Source of the DNA: an uncultured Acetobacteraceae bacterium
GTDB lineage: Bacteria; Pseudomonadota; Alphaproteobacteria; Acetobacterales; Acetobacteraceae
Direction: 5' to 3'
Length of the DNA stretch: 64,000 bases
Assembly: GCA_943912335.1 (NCBI GenBank)
Contig: CALTUD010000010.1
Location: 1-64,000 of the forward strand
This document shows, in pieces, positions 31,960 through 44,962 of this stretch. Below the pieces are notes generated by a model. That model was not told the DNA's origin. It saw only the letters and a list, made by a program, of their open reading frames with translations, and did no database searches. Each line of letters begins with the position of its first letter. Within the stretch, counting starts at the first letter, position 1. A program made the translations under genes and the position numbers.

Positions 31960-32331
31960 TCAGTCGCGCGTTTCCGCGTCGAAGGCGGCGCGTGCGGCAA
32001 CGATCGCCGCATGGTGCCGGTCGGCCCAGGCCACCAGATGCGCCAGCGGTTCCAGAATGGTGCGGCCGAGCGGGGTGAGGCGGTATTCCACCGCCGGCGG
32101 TTTGGTCGGAAACACCTCCCGCCCGACCAGCCCGTCGCGTTGCAGATCGTGCAGGGTCTGCGCCAGCATGCGCTTGGAGATATCCGGGATCGCACGCTGC
32201 AACGCGCTGAACCGGTGCGGCCCGTGCGCCAGGAGACTCAGCAGCAGCGTCGACCATTTGTCGCCGATCCGGTCGAGAACGTTGCGAACCGGACAATCCG
32301 GGGCGGGCGGCCAGGAGACCGGCCGCAGCAT
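31960..32331 (-). CDS. HxlR-family transcriptional regulator (YtfH-like)
   Basis: About 123 aa with one winged helix: CPVRNVLDRIGDKWSTLLL (residues about 12-30, the conserved Cys of redox-responsive HxlR members included), HRFSALQRAIPDISKRMLAQTL (recognition helix) and GREVFPTKPPAVEYRLTPLG (wing). Regulators of this type next to a quinone oxidoreductase (ytfH-ytfG/qorB, hxlR-nmrA) respond to thiol stress or quinones. ATG 32331 is taken; GTG 32355 with AAGG upstream is an alternative adding eight residues. Divergent from the QorB-like gene, whose 113-nt promoter region it likely controls. Confidence 0.86.
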   Translation of the reverse strand: MLRPVSWPPAPDCPVRNVLDRIGDKWSTLLLSLLAHGPHRFSALQRAIPDISKRMLAQTLHDLQRDGLVGREVFPTKPPAVEYRLTPLGRTILEPLAHLVAWADRHHAAIVAARAAFDAETRD

Positions 32332-32444
32332 CGCGTCCGGGACGGTTCTTTCCACCTCACCTTGTGCCAAAAACCTGCCTCCTTCCGTCCCGCATTGGTC
32401 TCTTCTAGTTACCACGTCTCGATGGATTGCCTGAGGAGGATGCG

Positions 32445-33317
32445 ATGACGACAAGCGGAAAAATCCTGGTCACGGGTGCCACCGGACAGTTCGGCGGTCT
32501 AGCGCTCGACGCCCTGTCGGGCAGCGTCCCGCCCGAACGGCTGGTCGCCGGCGTGCGCGATCCCGGCAAGCCGGCCGCCATCGCCCTGGCCGAGCGCGGC
32601 ATTGCGATCCGAACCGCCGATTACGCCCGCCCCGACACGCTCGTCGCCGCCTTTGAAGGCGTGGACAGCCTTCTGCTGGTGTCGGGCAGCGAGATCGGTT
32701 CCCGCGTCGCCCAGCATCGCAACGTCATCGACGCTGCCAGGAATGCCGGCGTTTCGTTGATCGCCTATACCAGCATCCTGCACGCCGACCGCTCGCCCCT
32801 GTTCCTGGCCGAAGAGCATCTCGCGACCGAAGCGATCCTGCGCGAGTCCGGCGTGCCGTTCGTCCTGCTGCGCAACGGCTGGTATTCGGAGGTCGTCACC
32901 TGGCGCCTGCCTCTCGCGCGGTCGCGCGGCGCGCTGATGGGCGCGGCGGGGGCGGGTCGCATCGCTTCCGCCGCCCGCGCCGACTACGCCAGCGCCGCCG
33001 CCGCCGTGCTGACCACGAACGACCACGCCGGCCGCACCTACGAACTCGCCGGAGACACGGCTTTCACGCTCGCCGAACTGGCCGCCTTCGTGTCGTCCCG
33101 CACCGGACAGCCGTTCCCTTACCGCGACATGACCCGCGCGGCGTTCCATGACGCACTGGTGGAGGCAGGCGTGCCGGAGCTGTTCGCGACCATCCTGTCG
33201 GACACCGATGCCGGCATCGAACAGGGAGCGCTGTTCGACGGGGAGGGCGCGCTGTCGCGGCTGCTCGGTCGTCCGACCGTGCCGTTCGAGCGGACAATCG
33301 GCGATTTCATTGCATGA
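32445..33317 (+). CDS. NAD(P)H:quinone oxidoreductase 2 / NmrA-like SDR protein
   Basis: 290 aa atypical short-chain dehydrogenase. The nucleotide motif is GKILVTGATGQFGGLALDAL (about 4-23), followed by AGVRDPGK with the Arg that selects NADPH, and the SLIAYTSILHAD / EEHLATEAILRESGVPFVLLRNGWY stretch typical of the QorB/YtfG and NmrA group. These proteins reduce quinones or sense NADP. AGGAGG five bases before ATG 32445 fixes the start. The arrangement with a divergent HxlR gene is that of qorB/ytfH. Confidence 0.87.
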   Translation: MTTSGKILVTGATGQFGGLALDALSGSVPPERLVAGVRDPGKPAAIALAERGIAIRTADYARPDTLVAAFEGVDSLLLVSGSEIGSRVAQHRNVIDAARNAGVSLIAYTSILHADRSPLFLAEEHLATEAILRESGVPFVLLRNGWYSEVVTWRLPLARSRGALMGAAGAGRIASAARADYASAAAAVLTTNDHAGRTYELAGDTAFTLAELAAFVSSRTGQPFPYRDMTRAAFHDALVEAGVPELFATILSDTDAGIEQGALFDGEGALSRLLGRPTVPFERTIGDFIA

Positions 33318-33323
33318 TGTAAT

Positions 33324-33860
33324 TTAATCGCCGGAAACGCCAGAATCCATGCGCTCGGCCAGCGCCGTGTTGCCCTGGCGCTCCGCCAGGGAGCGGGCGC
33401 TGTTGCCTTCGCCGTCGCGCCGGAACGGATCGGCGCCGTGCTCGAGCAGCAGCTCCGCCACCGCGCCGCGCCCGAACATCACCGCGAACATCAGCGGCGT
33501 GCGCCCGACATTGTTGGGCTTGTCCACCGAGGCGCCGTGTTGAAGCAGAAGGCGCACGATCTCGATCTCGCCCTTGAAGGACACGCCAGAGAGCGCGGTG
33601 CTGCCTTTCTCGTCGGCGAGATCGGGCTGTGCGCCGCGGGCCAGCAGAAGGGCGGTGGCGGCGAGGTGGCCGTTATAGGATGCCAGGATCAACGGCGTGT
33701 AGCCGCGCGCATCGACCCGGTTGGGGTCGGCGCCGGCGTCGAGGAACTGTTCAAGCAGATCGTCCTGGCCTTCGCGTGCGGCGTTGAAATACAGCGCCTC
33801 GATCTGCTCGTGGGTGAAGCCGGCCGGCGGGGCCGGGACGGTGTCGTCCTGGTCGGTCAT
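33324..33860 (-). CDS. Ankyrin-repeat protein
   Basis: 178 aa. After a short acidic head, four ankyrin repeats follow: EQIEALYFNAAREGQDDLLEQ, ARGYTPLILASYNGHLAATA, KGSTALSGVSFKGEIEIVRL and VGRTPLMFAVMFGRGAVAEL, then a capping half-repeat (EGNSARSLAERQGNTALAER). No signal peptide, hence cytosolic and a protein-protein interaction module; many bacterial homologues neighbour catalase genes, which is not the case here. It lies 56 nt upstream of the trehalose operon end on the same strand but its own ends are separate, so an operon link is doubtful. Confidence 0.9.
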   Translation of the reverse strand: MTDQDDTVPAPPAGFTHEQIEALYFNAAREGQDDLLEQFLDAGADPNRVDARGYTPLILASYNGHLAATALLLARGAQPDLADEKGSTALSGVSFKGEIEIVRLLLQHGASVDKPNNVGRTPLMFAVMFGRGAVAELLLEHGADPFRRDGEGNSARSLAERQGNTALAERMDSGVSGD

Positions 33861-33915
33861 GATCGCGCTCCATCCGGAAAGGGGAGCGCGATCATAGGGA
33901 CCGGGCCGGGTCGTG

Positions 33916-36656
33916 TCATCCGGCCGGTTGCAGCACCGCCACCGGAACGATGTCGAACACGGACGCCAGTGCGATCGTGCCGCCCTCGATCGTGCGACCG
34001 GTGAGCAGATCCTGCCAGCGGCCGACGGGAAGTTCGGCGCTGGTGCCGTTCCAGTCCGGGTCGGTGTCGCGCAGGCCCGGATAACGGGCGGCCAGCACCA
34101 CGAGGCGGTCTTCGCCTTCGGTGCGGGAGAAGCCGAGCGCGCGTTCGGCCTTGGCACCCTCGATCGGAAGCGGATCGTAGGAGCCCTCGGCGAACAGGGC
34201 AGGTTTCCCGGCGCGCAGCGTCAGGAGGAGATGGGTGAGGGCCAGTTTGATGCGGCCGTCCTGCCAGTTCTCCAGCAGGCCGCGCATGAGATCGGCACGG
34301 CCTTCGCTGTTCTCCAACCGTGCGTGCAGTTCGGCCAGGGCGGCTTCGCGCACCGGGTAGTCGACCGGGCGTCGATTGTCCGGATCGACCAGGCTCAGAT
34401 CCCACATCTCGCTGCCCTGATAGATGTCCGGCATGCCGGGCAGGGTCAGCTTCATTGCGGTCTGGAACAGGCTGTTCTGCACGCCGAGACGGGCGATGCG
34501 CCCTGCGAACGGCAGGAAGTTGGCCAGAAAGGCGTCCCGGGTCGGATCGAGTGCAGCGCTGGCGAAATCCTGCATCGCGCTCTCGTAGTCCTTGTCCGGC
34601 GCGGTCCAGCTCGAATGCAGCTTGGCTTCGCGCATGGATTTCTCCAGCGCGCCGGCGATGCGTTCGCCGTAGATGCGCATCGCCTCCTCGTCGGTGCGAT
34701 CGAGAAGCTCCACCGGCCAGGAGCCGACCAGAAGCTGATAGAGCAGGTATTCGTCGTTGCGATCGGGGGGCGCGCCGCCGGCCAGGTCGCCCTGGCGGGC
34801 GCGCAGCAGGCGGGTCCAGGTGGAGACCTGACGGGTCCATTCCTCCGGAAGGTCAGACAGCACGGCCAGACGGGCGCGCGTATCTTCGCCGCGCTTTGTG
34901 TCGTGGGTGGAGGTGCCGAGCATGGCGTGGGGCCAGTTGCGCGCGCGCTGCGCGTTGGCCTTGTGGAAGGCCTGGGCGGTGATGCCGAAACGGTGCGGCT
35001 CGCCGCCGACCTCGTTCAGCGCCACATGGCGGTTGTAGCGGTAGAAGGTCGTATCCTCGAGGCCCTTGGCCATCACCGGGCCAGAATATTGCTGCAGCTT
35101 CATGGCGAAACGCAGCACGGCGATCCGGTTGAAACCGCTCTGCGGCCTGGACACGATGTCGCCGGACAGCACCTCGTGCAGGAAGGCGAACACGGACGGG
35201 TCGAGCGTCGGATCGGCGCGGCGCGCCTGGGCGATGGCCCAGTCGAGATCGCGTCGGTCGGCGGCCTCCTGGCTGCCGTCCATGTCGATATAGGTGCGGT
35301 AGACCGGGAAATGCGCGACGATCTGCTTGATCGCGCGCTGGAGGATGTTGCGGGTGAAGTCCGCGGTCATCGGGTTCTGACGGGCGATGCGGCCGGCATC
35401 GCGGCCGAGCACGTTCAGCTCGCTCGCCATCTCGTTTTCCATGATGCGGATCTTGCAGTCGCGGACGATCTGCTCGAACGGCGTGGAAAGCCCCGTGAAC
35501 GAACGGTAGAACTCGGTGAAGGCGGCCTCGGCGGCCGGGTCGACCATCGCGCCCAGCACCAGATTGGTGAAATCGTAGCCGGTGGTGCCTTCGACCGGCC
35601 AATCCTCGCGAAGCTGCTCGTGCCCTGCCAGGATCTTCTCGATCACCAGATAGAAGGGCCGCTTGGTGGCGGCGCGCAGATCCTCGAAATAGCGCTTCGG
35701 GTCGAGCAGCCCGTCGACATGGTCGAGACGGATGCCGTCCAGCGTGCCGTCCTCGATCATCGGCACGATGCGGGCATGGGCGTGACGGAACACCTCCGGC
35801 AATTCCATACGCACGCCGGCGAGATCGTTGATGTTGAAGAAGCGGCGATAGTTGATGTCGTCGCCGGCGACGCCGTAGAAGGCGATGCGCCAGAACTGCT
35901 TCTGGATCAGCGCGTCCAGGGCCTGCCAATCGGCGTTCAACGCGGCGATGCGCTTGTCGAGCGCGGCGCGGGAGGACGGGATTTCCCGTGTCAGCATCGC
36001 CAGATCGGTCTTGAGAACGCGTGCGCGCTCGGCCACCTGCGGCCGCCACATCGGCAGATCCGAGAACAGGTCGCTGTAGCGGTCGAGGCCGGGATCGTCA
36101 TGGCCCAGAACCTGATCGTAGAACAACGGGCAGACCGGCAGCTTGTGGCTGTCATAGGCCCAGATCGCCAGCGCGCCGTCATCCTCGTCGTATTTCAGAA
36201 CGAGATTGCCGGCCTTCAGCTCGACGCCGTACTGGTCGCCCAGGAACGGCACCAGCAGCTTGTTCAGCAGATAGCGACGGTCCGGATCCCAGTCGATGTC
36301 GAACCAGCCGGCATGATCGCTGTCCGGGCCCCATTCCAGCACGTCGAGCCAGAGCGGATTGTCCGCGCCGCCGACACCCATGTGGTTGGGCACGAAATCG
36401 AGGATCTGGCCCAGACCGTTCTGCCTGAACGCCGCCACCATGGCCGCGAAATCGTCCTCGGTGCCGAGTTCCGGGTTCAGCGTCAGATGGTCGGTGATGT
36501 CGTAGCCGTGCGTGCTGCCGGGACGGGCCTTGAGATAGGGCGAGGCGTAGACATGGCTGACGCCGAGGCGCCCGAGATAGGGCGCCAGGGCGGTGGCGTG
36601 TTTGAAGCCGAAATCCTTGTGGAATTGCAGCCGGTAGGTCGCGCGCGGAACGGGGA

Positions 36657-36660
<4 letters not shown>
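33916..36660 (-). CDS. treY: Malto-oligosyltrehalose synthase
   Basis: 914 aa GH13 enzyme that turns the reducing-end glucose of maltodextrins into an alpha,alpha-1,1 trehalosyl unit. Landmarks are ATYRLQFHKDFGFKHA at the N-terminus, HVYASPYLKARPGSTHGYD, ILDFVPNHMGV (region I), DGIRLDHVDGLLDP (region II, nucleophile Asp), YLVIEKILAGHEQL (region III, acid Glu) and GTSTHDTKRGEDTRARL (region IV). ATG 36660 overlaps the stop of treZ in ATGA, so translation is coupled. It is the last gene of treX-treZ-treY and works with TreZ to release free trehalose, probably as stress protectant. Confidence 0.96.
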
Positions 36661-40615
<3,955 letters not shown>

Positions 40616-40728
40616 GAACCCTTTCCATGTGGGAGGGTTCCGTCCGGTCGGGGCGGGATTCGGATGGCGGGTTCCCGGCGTTGCGCCGGCGGCACGGCTG
40701 GTCCGGGGTGGCGGGCCGGGAGGGGTCG

Positions 40729-41634
40729 CTATTGCCAGGGGCGGTCGTGCGGGCGGATCAGGAAGCGGCGGGCGATCTCGCTGTAGCCGGTATAGACCAG
40801 GCCGTCGTTGCGACGCAGATAGTCGGCCCGCCCGGCGCGATAATCGGCGGGGATGCGATACCAGGCGAGGCCGGGCCGGGCGTGATGCACCACGTGCAGA
40901 TTGTTGTGCAGGAACAACAGGCCGAGCAGCGGGGTCTTCTCGACGATGGCGGTGCGGTGATCGTGCGCATCGGCGGCGCGGTGCTCGGCGAACGAGCGGA
41001 GCAGGGCGAGCGAGAAGCCGGGATACACGAACAGCAGCGCGAACCGGGCCAGGGACAGGTGGCAGACCAGAACGAGCCAGCCGAGCACCAGAACGAGGCC
41101 GGGCACATGCAGGAGCCAGTCGCGCAGCGCCTCGCGGTCGCCGCGCAGAACGGCCCTGGCGTCGCGGGCGAGGAAGGCGGCGATGCCGAGGGCGGGGCCG
41201 ATGGTGAGGCGGCCGAGCAGGGTGGCGTTGAGGTTCAGCATGGCGCGCCGGACCGGACCGGCGGCGGCGAAGCGTTCGGCGGTGATGTAGTGGCTTTCCG
41301 GATCGTCGAGCGGATCGGTGAGCAGGCCGGCGTGATGGCCCAGATGGCTGCGTTTGTAGCGTTCGTAGGGGAGCCAGAGGCTGAGCGGGATCGCGCCGAT
41401 CAGGTCGTTGAGGCGTGACCAGGGGGTGGGGTGGCCGTGGATCACCTCGTGCTGGAGCGACATGTGCCAGGCGGTGAGCCAGGCGCCGAGCGGCAGCACC
41501 AGCCACCAGGGCAGGGTGGGGGCATGGACGGTGAGCAGCATCCAGCACCCGTAGATCAACGCGGCGAGGGCCACCGAAGGCCATTCGACCGTACGGGGCG
41601 TGGGACGGGGTGGGGAGATGCTTGCCGCGACCAT
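40729..41634 (-). CDS. Membrane fatty acid desaturase family protein
   Basis: 301 aa. The three histidine boxes of the di-iron desaturase/hydroxylase fold are visible: QHEVIHGHPTPW (HxxxH), RSHLGHHAG (HxxHH) and HNNLHVVHHARPG (HxxxHH). Four to five membrane helices surround them. It is likely to introduce a double bond (or hydroxyl) into acyl chains or carotenoids at the inner membrane. The nearest relatives I recall are beta-carotene/fatty-acid desaturases of alphaproteobacteria; substrate not determined. It is divergent from the PhnD-like gene (78-nt gap) and lies 113 nt ahead of treX on the same strand. Confidence 0.85.
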   Translation of the reverse strand: MVAASISPPRPTPRTVEWPSVALAALIYGCWMLLTVHAPTLPWWLVLPLGAWLTAWHMSLQHEVIHGHPTPWSRLNDLIGAIPLSLWLPYERYKRSHLGHHAGLLTDPLDDPESHYITAERFAAAGPVRRAMLNLNATLLGRLTIGPALGIAAFLARDARAVLRGDREALRDWLLHVPGLVLVLGWLVLVCHLSLARFALLFVYPGFSLALLRSFAEHRAADAHDHRTAIVEKTPLLGLLFLHNNLHVVHHARPGLAWYRIPADYRAGRADYLRRNDGLVYTGYSEIARRFLIRPHDRPWQ

Positions 41635-41711
41635 GCCCGGGAGCTTAGCGGGAATTTGTGTGGTTTCAAGAAATACCGCATCGTCGGCGTGATAGAGGGT
41701 GAAGGAGCGCT

Positions 41712-42509
41712 GTGAACCGTCTTTCTGCTAGTCTGCCGATGTACGATCTGCCGGAGTTGCGGGCGGAAACGGATGCGTTGTGGGCGGCGATCGCGGCGCG
41801 GCTGCCGGGAGATGCGGGGACACCGGCGGTGCTCGAGCGGCCGGACGATCTGGAGTCGCATTGGCGCGATCCGGCGCTGCTGCTGTCGCAGACCTGTGGG
41901 TTGCCGTTGCTGGCGCTGGGGCCGGGGGTGCGCGTGGTGGCGACGCCGTCCTATCGCGCGGAAGGGTGCAGGGACGGGTTCTACCGGAGTGCGCTGGTGG
42001 TGCGGCGGGACGATCCGGCGCGAACGTTGGCCGATCTGCGCGGGCGACGGGCCGCGATCAACGGATGGTGCAGCAATTCGGGCATGAACCTGCTGCGGGC
42101 GAGCGTGGCGCCGCTGGCGCGTGGCGGGCGGTTCTTCGGCACGGTGTCGGTGTCCGGCAATCATGTTTCCAGCATGGCGATGGTATCGGCAGGCGAAGCG
42201 GATCTGGCGGCGATCGACGCGGTGACGCTGGCGCTTCTGCGTGCCGTGCGGCCGGACGCGCTCGCGGCGCTGCGTGTGTTGGGCTGGACGGCCGACGCGC
42301 CGGGATTGCCGCTGATCACGGCGCAGGGCGCGGCGACGGGCGAGAGGCTGCACGCGGCGTTGCGGTCGGTCGCGCGCGATCCGGCCGTGCGACCGGTGCT
42401 GGCGGTTTTGCGGATCGAGGGCTTCGCGGTTCTGCCGGACGATGCGTATGCGCGGATCGGCGCGCTGGCGCGGCAGGCCGCCGAGGCGGGTTATCCCGTG
42501 CTGCGCTAG
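41712..42509 (+). CDS. PhnD-like phosphate/phosphonate-binding-type protein without signal peptide
   Basis: 265 aa. ASLPMYDLPELRAETDALWA, SQTCGLPLLALGPGVRVVATPSY, YRSALVVRRDDPARTLADLRGRRAAINGWCSNSGMN and VSVSGNHVSSMAMVSAGEADLAAIDAVTLALL follow the periplasmic-binding fold of PhnD-type proteins, including the S/T-rich phosphate-like site (SGMNLLRASV, GNHVSSM). No signal peptide, lipobox or membrane helix is present, and no permease or ATPase genes flank it, so a cytosolic sensor or enzyme-like role is possible. The start is either ATG 41712 or 41739. It ends 4 nt inside the end of the TonB-dependent receptor gene, tail to tail. Confidence 0.78.
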   Translation: MNRLSASLPMYDLPELRAETDALWAAIAARLPGDAGTPAVLERPDDLESHWRDPALLLSQTCGLPLLALGPGVRVVATPSYRAEGCRDGFYRSALVVRRDDPARTLADLRGRRAAINGWCSNSGMNLLRASVAPLARGGRFFGTVSVSGNHVSSMAMVSAGEADLAAIDAVTLALLRAVRPDALAALRVLGWTADAPGLPLITAQGAATGERLHAALRSVARDPAVRPVLAVLRIEGFAVLPDDAYARIGALARQAAEAGYPVLR

Positions 42510-44812
42510 AAGCTGACGCCGACCGAGCCGAAGAACTGTCTTGGCGCGCCCATCAGGAAGGTCTGGTAATCGCCGGAGAGCGAATTGCCGTTCTCGCCCG
42601 TGGTGGCGACGTAGCGCGTGTTGAACAGGTTGTAGGCGTTGAACTGAACGTCGACGCGGCTGAGCGGGCCGTGGTCGGCCAGCACATAGCGTGCGCCGAG
42701 ATTGGCGATGAAATAGCCCGGCACCGAGGCGTCGTTGGTGTAGCTGATATAGCGATGCGCGTAGTAGTTGCCGTCGATATGGGCGTTCAGGCGGCCGAGC
42801 TGATAGGCGATGCTACCTTTGTACATCAGCGTCGGATAGTTCGGCACCGACTTTCCGCGCAGGTTCGAGGTGCCGGCGGAAGTCGTCAGGTCGTCGTCGA
42901 AGGTGGAACGGTTGTAGGAGATCGAGTTGTAGAGCGACAAATGCGGCAACGGGTAGAGCGTTCCGCTGAGTTCGACGCCGTTGGTGGTGACGCCGCCGAC
43001 ATTCTGCACGGCGGTGATCGGGCTGATCACCGGGCCGAACGAGATGGTTTGCAGGCGGTTCGAGAAGTCGACGTGGTAGAGAGAGAGAAGCGCGACCAGG
43101 GGGCGGGTGGTCAGGCGGTAGCCGCCTTCGTAGACCCAGTCGGTTTCAGGTTTGAGCGTGTTCTGGATCTGCCGGAATCCGGCCTCGTTGGCGCTCCAGG
43201 GGGTGTTGGAACTGTTGGTGCCGAACCCGTCCTCGGGAAAGCTTCGCATGTTGTGCGAGATGTCAGCGAAAAGCTCGTTGTGCGGGGCGAAGCGCCAGTT
43301 GGCGCTGAGCTGCGGCAGGAAGGCGTTGGAGGCGGTGAGGGCGCCGGTGCCGACGCGGGTGCCGCCATTATAGGCCGGGTCCTGCTGCGTCGCCTCGTTT
43401 CCCGTGCGGACGACGAGGGATCGGAAACCGGCATTCAGCGTCAGGCTCGGCAGGATGCGCCATGTGTCCTGCAGATGGAACTGGACGGTGTTGGTGTTCC
43501 AGATCTCCGCCCAGGGCACGGCGAACGGATTGTCGGGTGTATGATCGTTGAGATCGCCGAGCGTGCCCTGGCCGAGCAGCGGCGCTTGCGAGAAATAGCG
43601 CGCTTCTGTGAACTGGCCGTATTCGTACCATAGCCCGGTTTCCACCGTGTGCCGTCCGATGCTCCAGTTCAACGCGGAGAGCAGGCCGTAGCGGGTGATT
43701 CCCGGTTGCTGCGTGCGGACGGAAAGCGGCGCGCCGTTCGGGGAGGGGGTGTAGGGCGTGGTCCAGGTGGAATAGCCGTTATCGCCATGGCCGTAGACCG
43801 TGCTCTTCCAGTTCAGCGTATCGGCGAGCTGGGTGTCGTAGGTGGCGGCCGACAGGAAATCCTGACGGCGTGCCGTGCCGGAATAATAGGAGACGTCGGT
43901 CGGATCGGCGGTGAGCTGTTCGTTGTTGGTGAAGATTCCCTCGGCGGCGCGATAGGCGGCGGCGTAGTTCGGATAGAAGTTGTCGACCCGGCCGCCGAGC
44001 GTGCGCAGATAGTCCAGCGACTCGTCCTGGTAGTCGAACTGGCTGATGCGGCTCCAGTCGAAGAATACCGTCACGTTGGAAAGCGGGCCGAGCGGTTGCA
44101 GCAGCTTCGCGTTGACCTGATCACTCCTGTTGTAGCCGGCGCCTTTCCATTTATCGAGTTCGGTGTGCGCGAAGGAGGCGGTGATGCGTGTTCCGGTCGG
44201 GTTCAGCGTGCCGCTCTCGACGCGGGCATAGGTGCGGAAGGTGTCGTTGCTGCCGAAGGTCTGTTCGAGACGGCCGCCCGGTTTCTCCGACGGATCGGCA
44301 GAGAAGAACTGCAGCGCGCCGCCCAGATTCGAGGAGGATGCGATCGCGACGCTGCCGGCGCCCTGCGAAACGCTGGCGCGGGCGACGTTGTCGCTGATGA
44401 TCGCGCGGGTGATGCTGAGGCCGTTGTAGTTGTTGAAGGCCTGATCGCCGAGCGGAATGCCGTCGAGGGTGAAGCCGAGCTGCGACTGCGCGAAGCCGCG
44501 CACGAACACGCGGGCCGACCATTCGTAGGCGCCGAACGGATCGGCGGACTGGAAATCCACGCCGGGCAGTGTTGCGAGAGCCTTGATCGGGTTGGTGCCG
44601 GGGGCGGCGGCCTGGATCGTCTTCGCCGTGATCTGCGTCATCTGCCGGGTCGAGCCCTGACCGAACACGGTGACGGCTTCGGGCGCGGTCTTGTCGGTTT
44701 TCGTGTTCGCCGTCTGCGCGTGGGCCGGAACGGAGACGGCACCCCCGATCGCGGCCAGCATGGTGCAGGAGAGAAGCCACAGCCGATCGAGGCGGCGGAA
44801 AGACGACGACAT
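42506..44812 (-). CDS. TonB-dependent outer membrane receptor
   Basis: 768 aa. A signal peptide (RLWLLSCTMLAAIGGAVSVPAHA, about 9-31) is followed by a short TonB-box candidate EAVTVFG (about 44-50), the plug domain (PIKALATLPGVDFQSADPFG, RVFVRGFAQSQLGFTLDGIPLG, NVARASVSQGAGSVAIASSSNLGGAL) and a beta-barrel with aromatic-rich strands, ending in Phe (GSVGVSF) as required for BAM assembly. It imports a bulky ligand, siderophore or other, driven by TonB; ligand not readable. No regulator (FecR/I) or siderophore genes are adjacent. A palindrome at 44912-44935 lies about 100 nt upstream of its start. Confidence 0.92.
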   Translation of the reverse strand: MSSSFRRLDRLWLLSCTMLAAIGGAVSVPAHAQTANTKTDKTAPEAVTVFGQGSTRQMTQITAKTIQAAAPGTNPIKALATLPGVDFQSADPFGAYEWSARVFVRGFAQSQLGFTLDGIPLGDQAFNNYNGLSITRAIISDNVARASVSQGAGSVAIASSSNLGGALQFFSADPSEKPGGRLEQTFGSNDTFRTYARVESGTLNPTGTRITASFAHTELDKWKGAGYNRSDQVNAKLLQPLGPLSNVTVFFDWSRISQFDYQDESLDYLRTLGGRVDNFYPNYAAAYRAAEGIFTNNEQLTADPTDVSYYSGTARRQDFLSAATYDTQLADTLNWKSTVYGHGDNGYSTWTTPYTPSPNGAPLSVRTQQPGITRYGLLSALNWSIGRHTVETGLWYEYGQFTEARYFSQAPLLGQGTLGDLNDHTPDNPFAVPWAEIWNTNTVQFHLQDTWRILPSLTLNAGFRSLVVRTGNEATQQDPAYNGGTRVGTGALTASNAFLPQLSANWRFAPHNELFADISHNMRSFPEDGFGTNSSNTPWSANEAGFRQIQNTLKPETDWVYEGGYRLTTRPLVALLSLYHVDFSNRLQTISFGPVISPITAVQNVGGVTTNGVELSGTLYPLPHLSLYNSISYNRSTFDDDLTTSAGTSNLRGKSVPNYPTLMYKGSIAYQLGRLNAHIDGNYYAHRYISYTNDASVPGYFIANLGARYVLADHGPLSRVDVQFNAYNLFNTRYVATTGENGNSLSGDYQTFLMGAPRQFFGSVGVSF

Positions 44813-44911
44813 GGGCAGATCCGCTCGAACAGGCAACGACCGGACGACCCTAGTCCGGGGTTCGGGCGAATGACTATCGGGGGAACGGTAGGTTCGTGAA
44901 TAAACGACGGC

Positions 44912-44935
44912 CGTGTGACAATAATGTATCACACG
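44912..44935. promoter_or_regulatory. Palindrome upstream of the TonB-dependent receptor
   Basis: CGTGTGA-N10-TCACACG is a perfect 7+7 inverted repeat in the 150-nt gap between the receptor start and the ndh stop. The TGTGA/TCACA half-sites resemble CRP/FNR-type sites but the spacer is ten rather than six bases, so a different regulator is likely. Confidence 0.45.
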
Positions 44936-44962
44936 ACGCGTCGGTGTGGATAAGGCGTGGTT

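Noticed and set aside
40675..40689. CCGGCG-TTG-CGCCGG hairpin between the desaturase and treX genes
   Set aside because: Six-base G/C stems are frequent by chance at this composition and no T-run follows.
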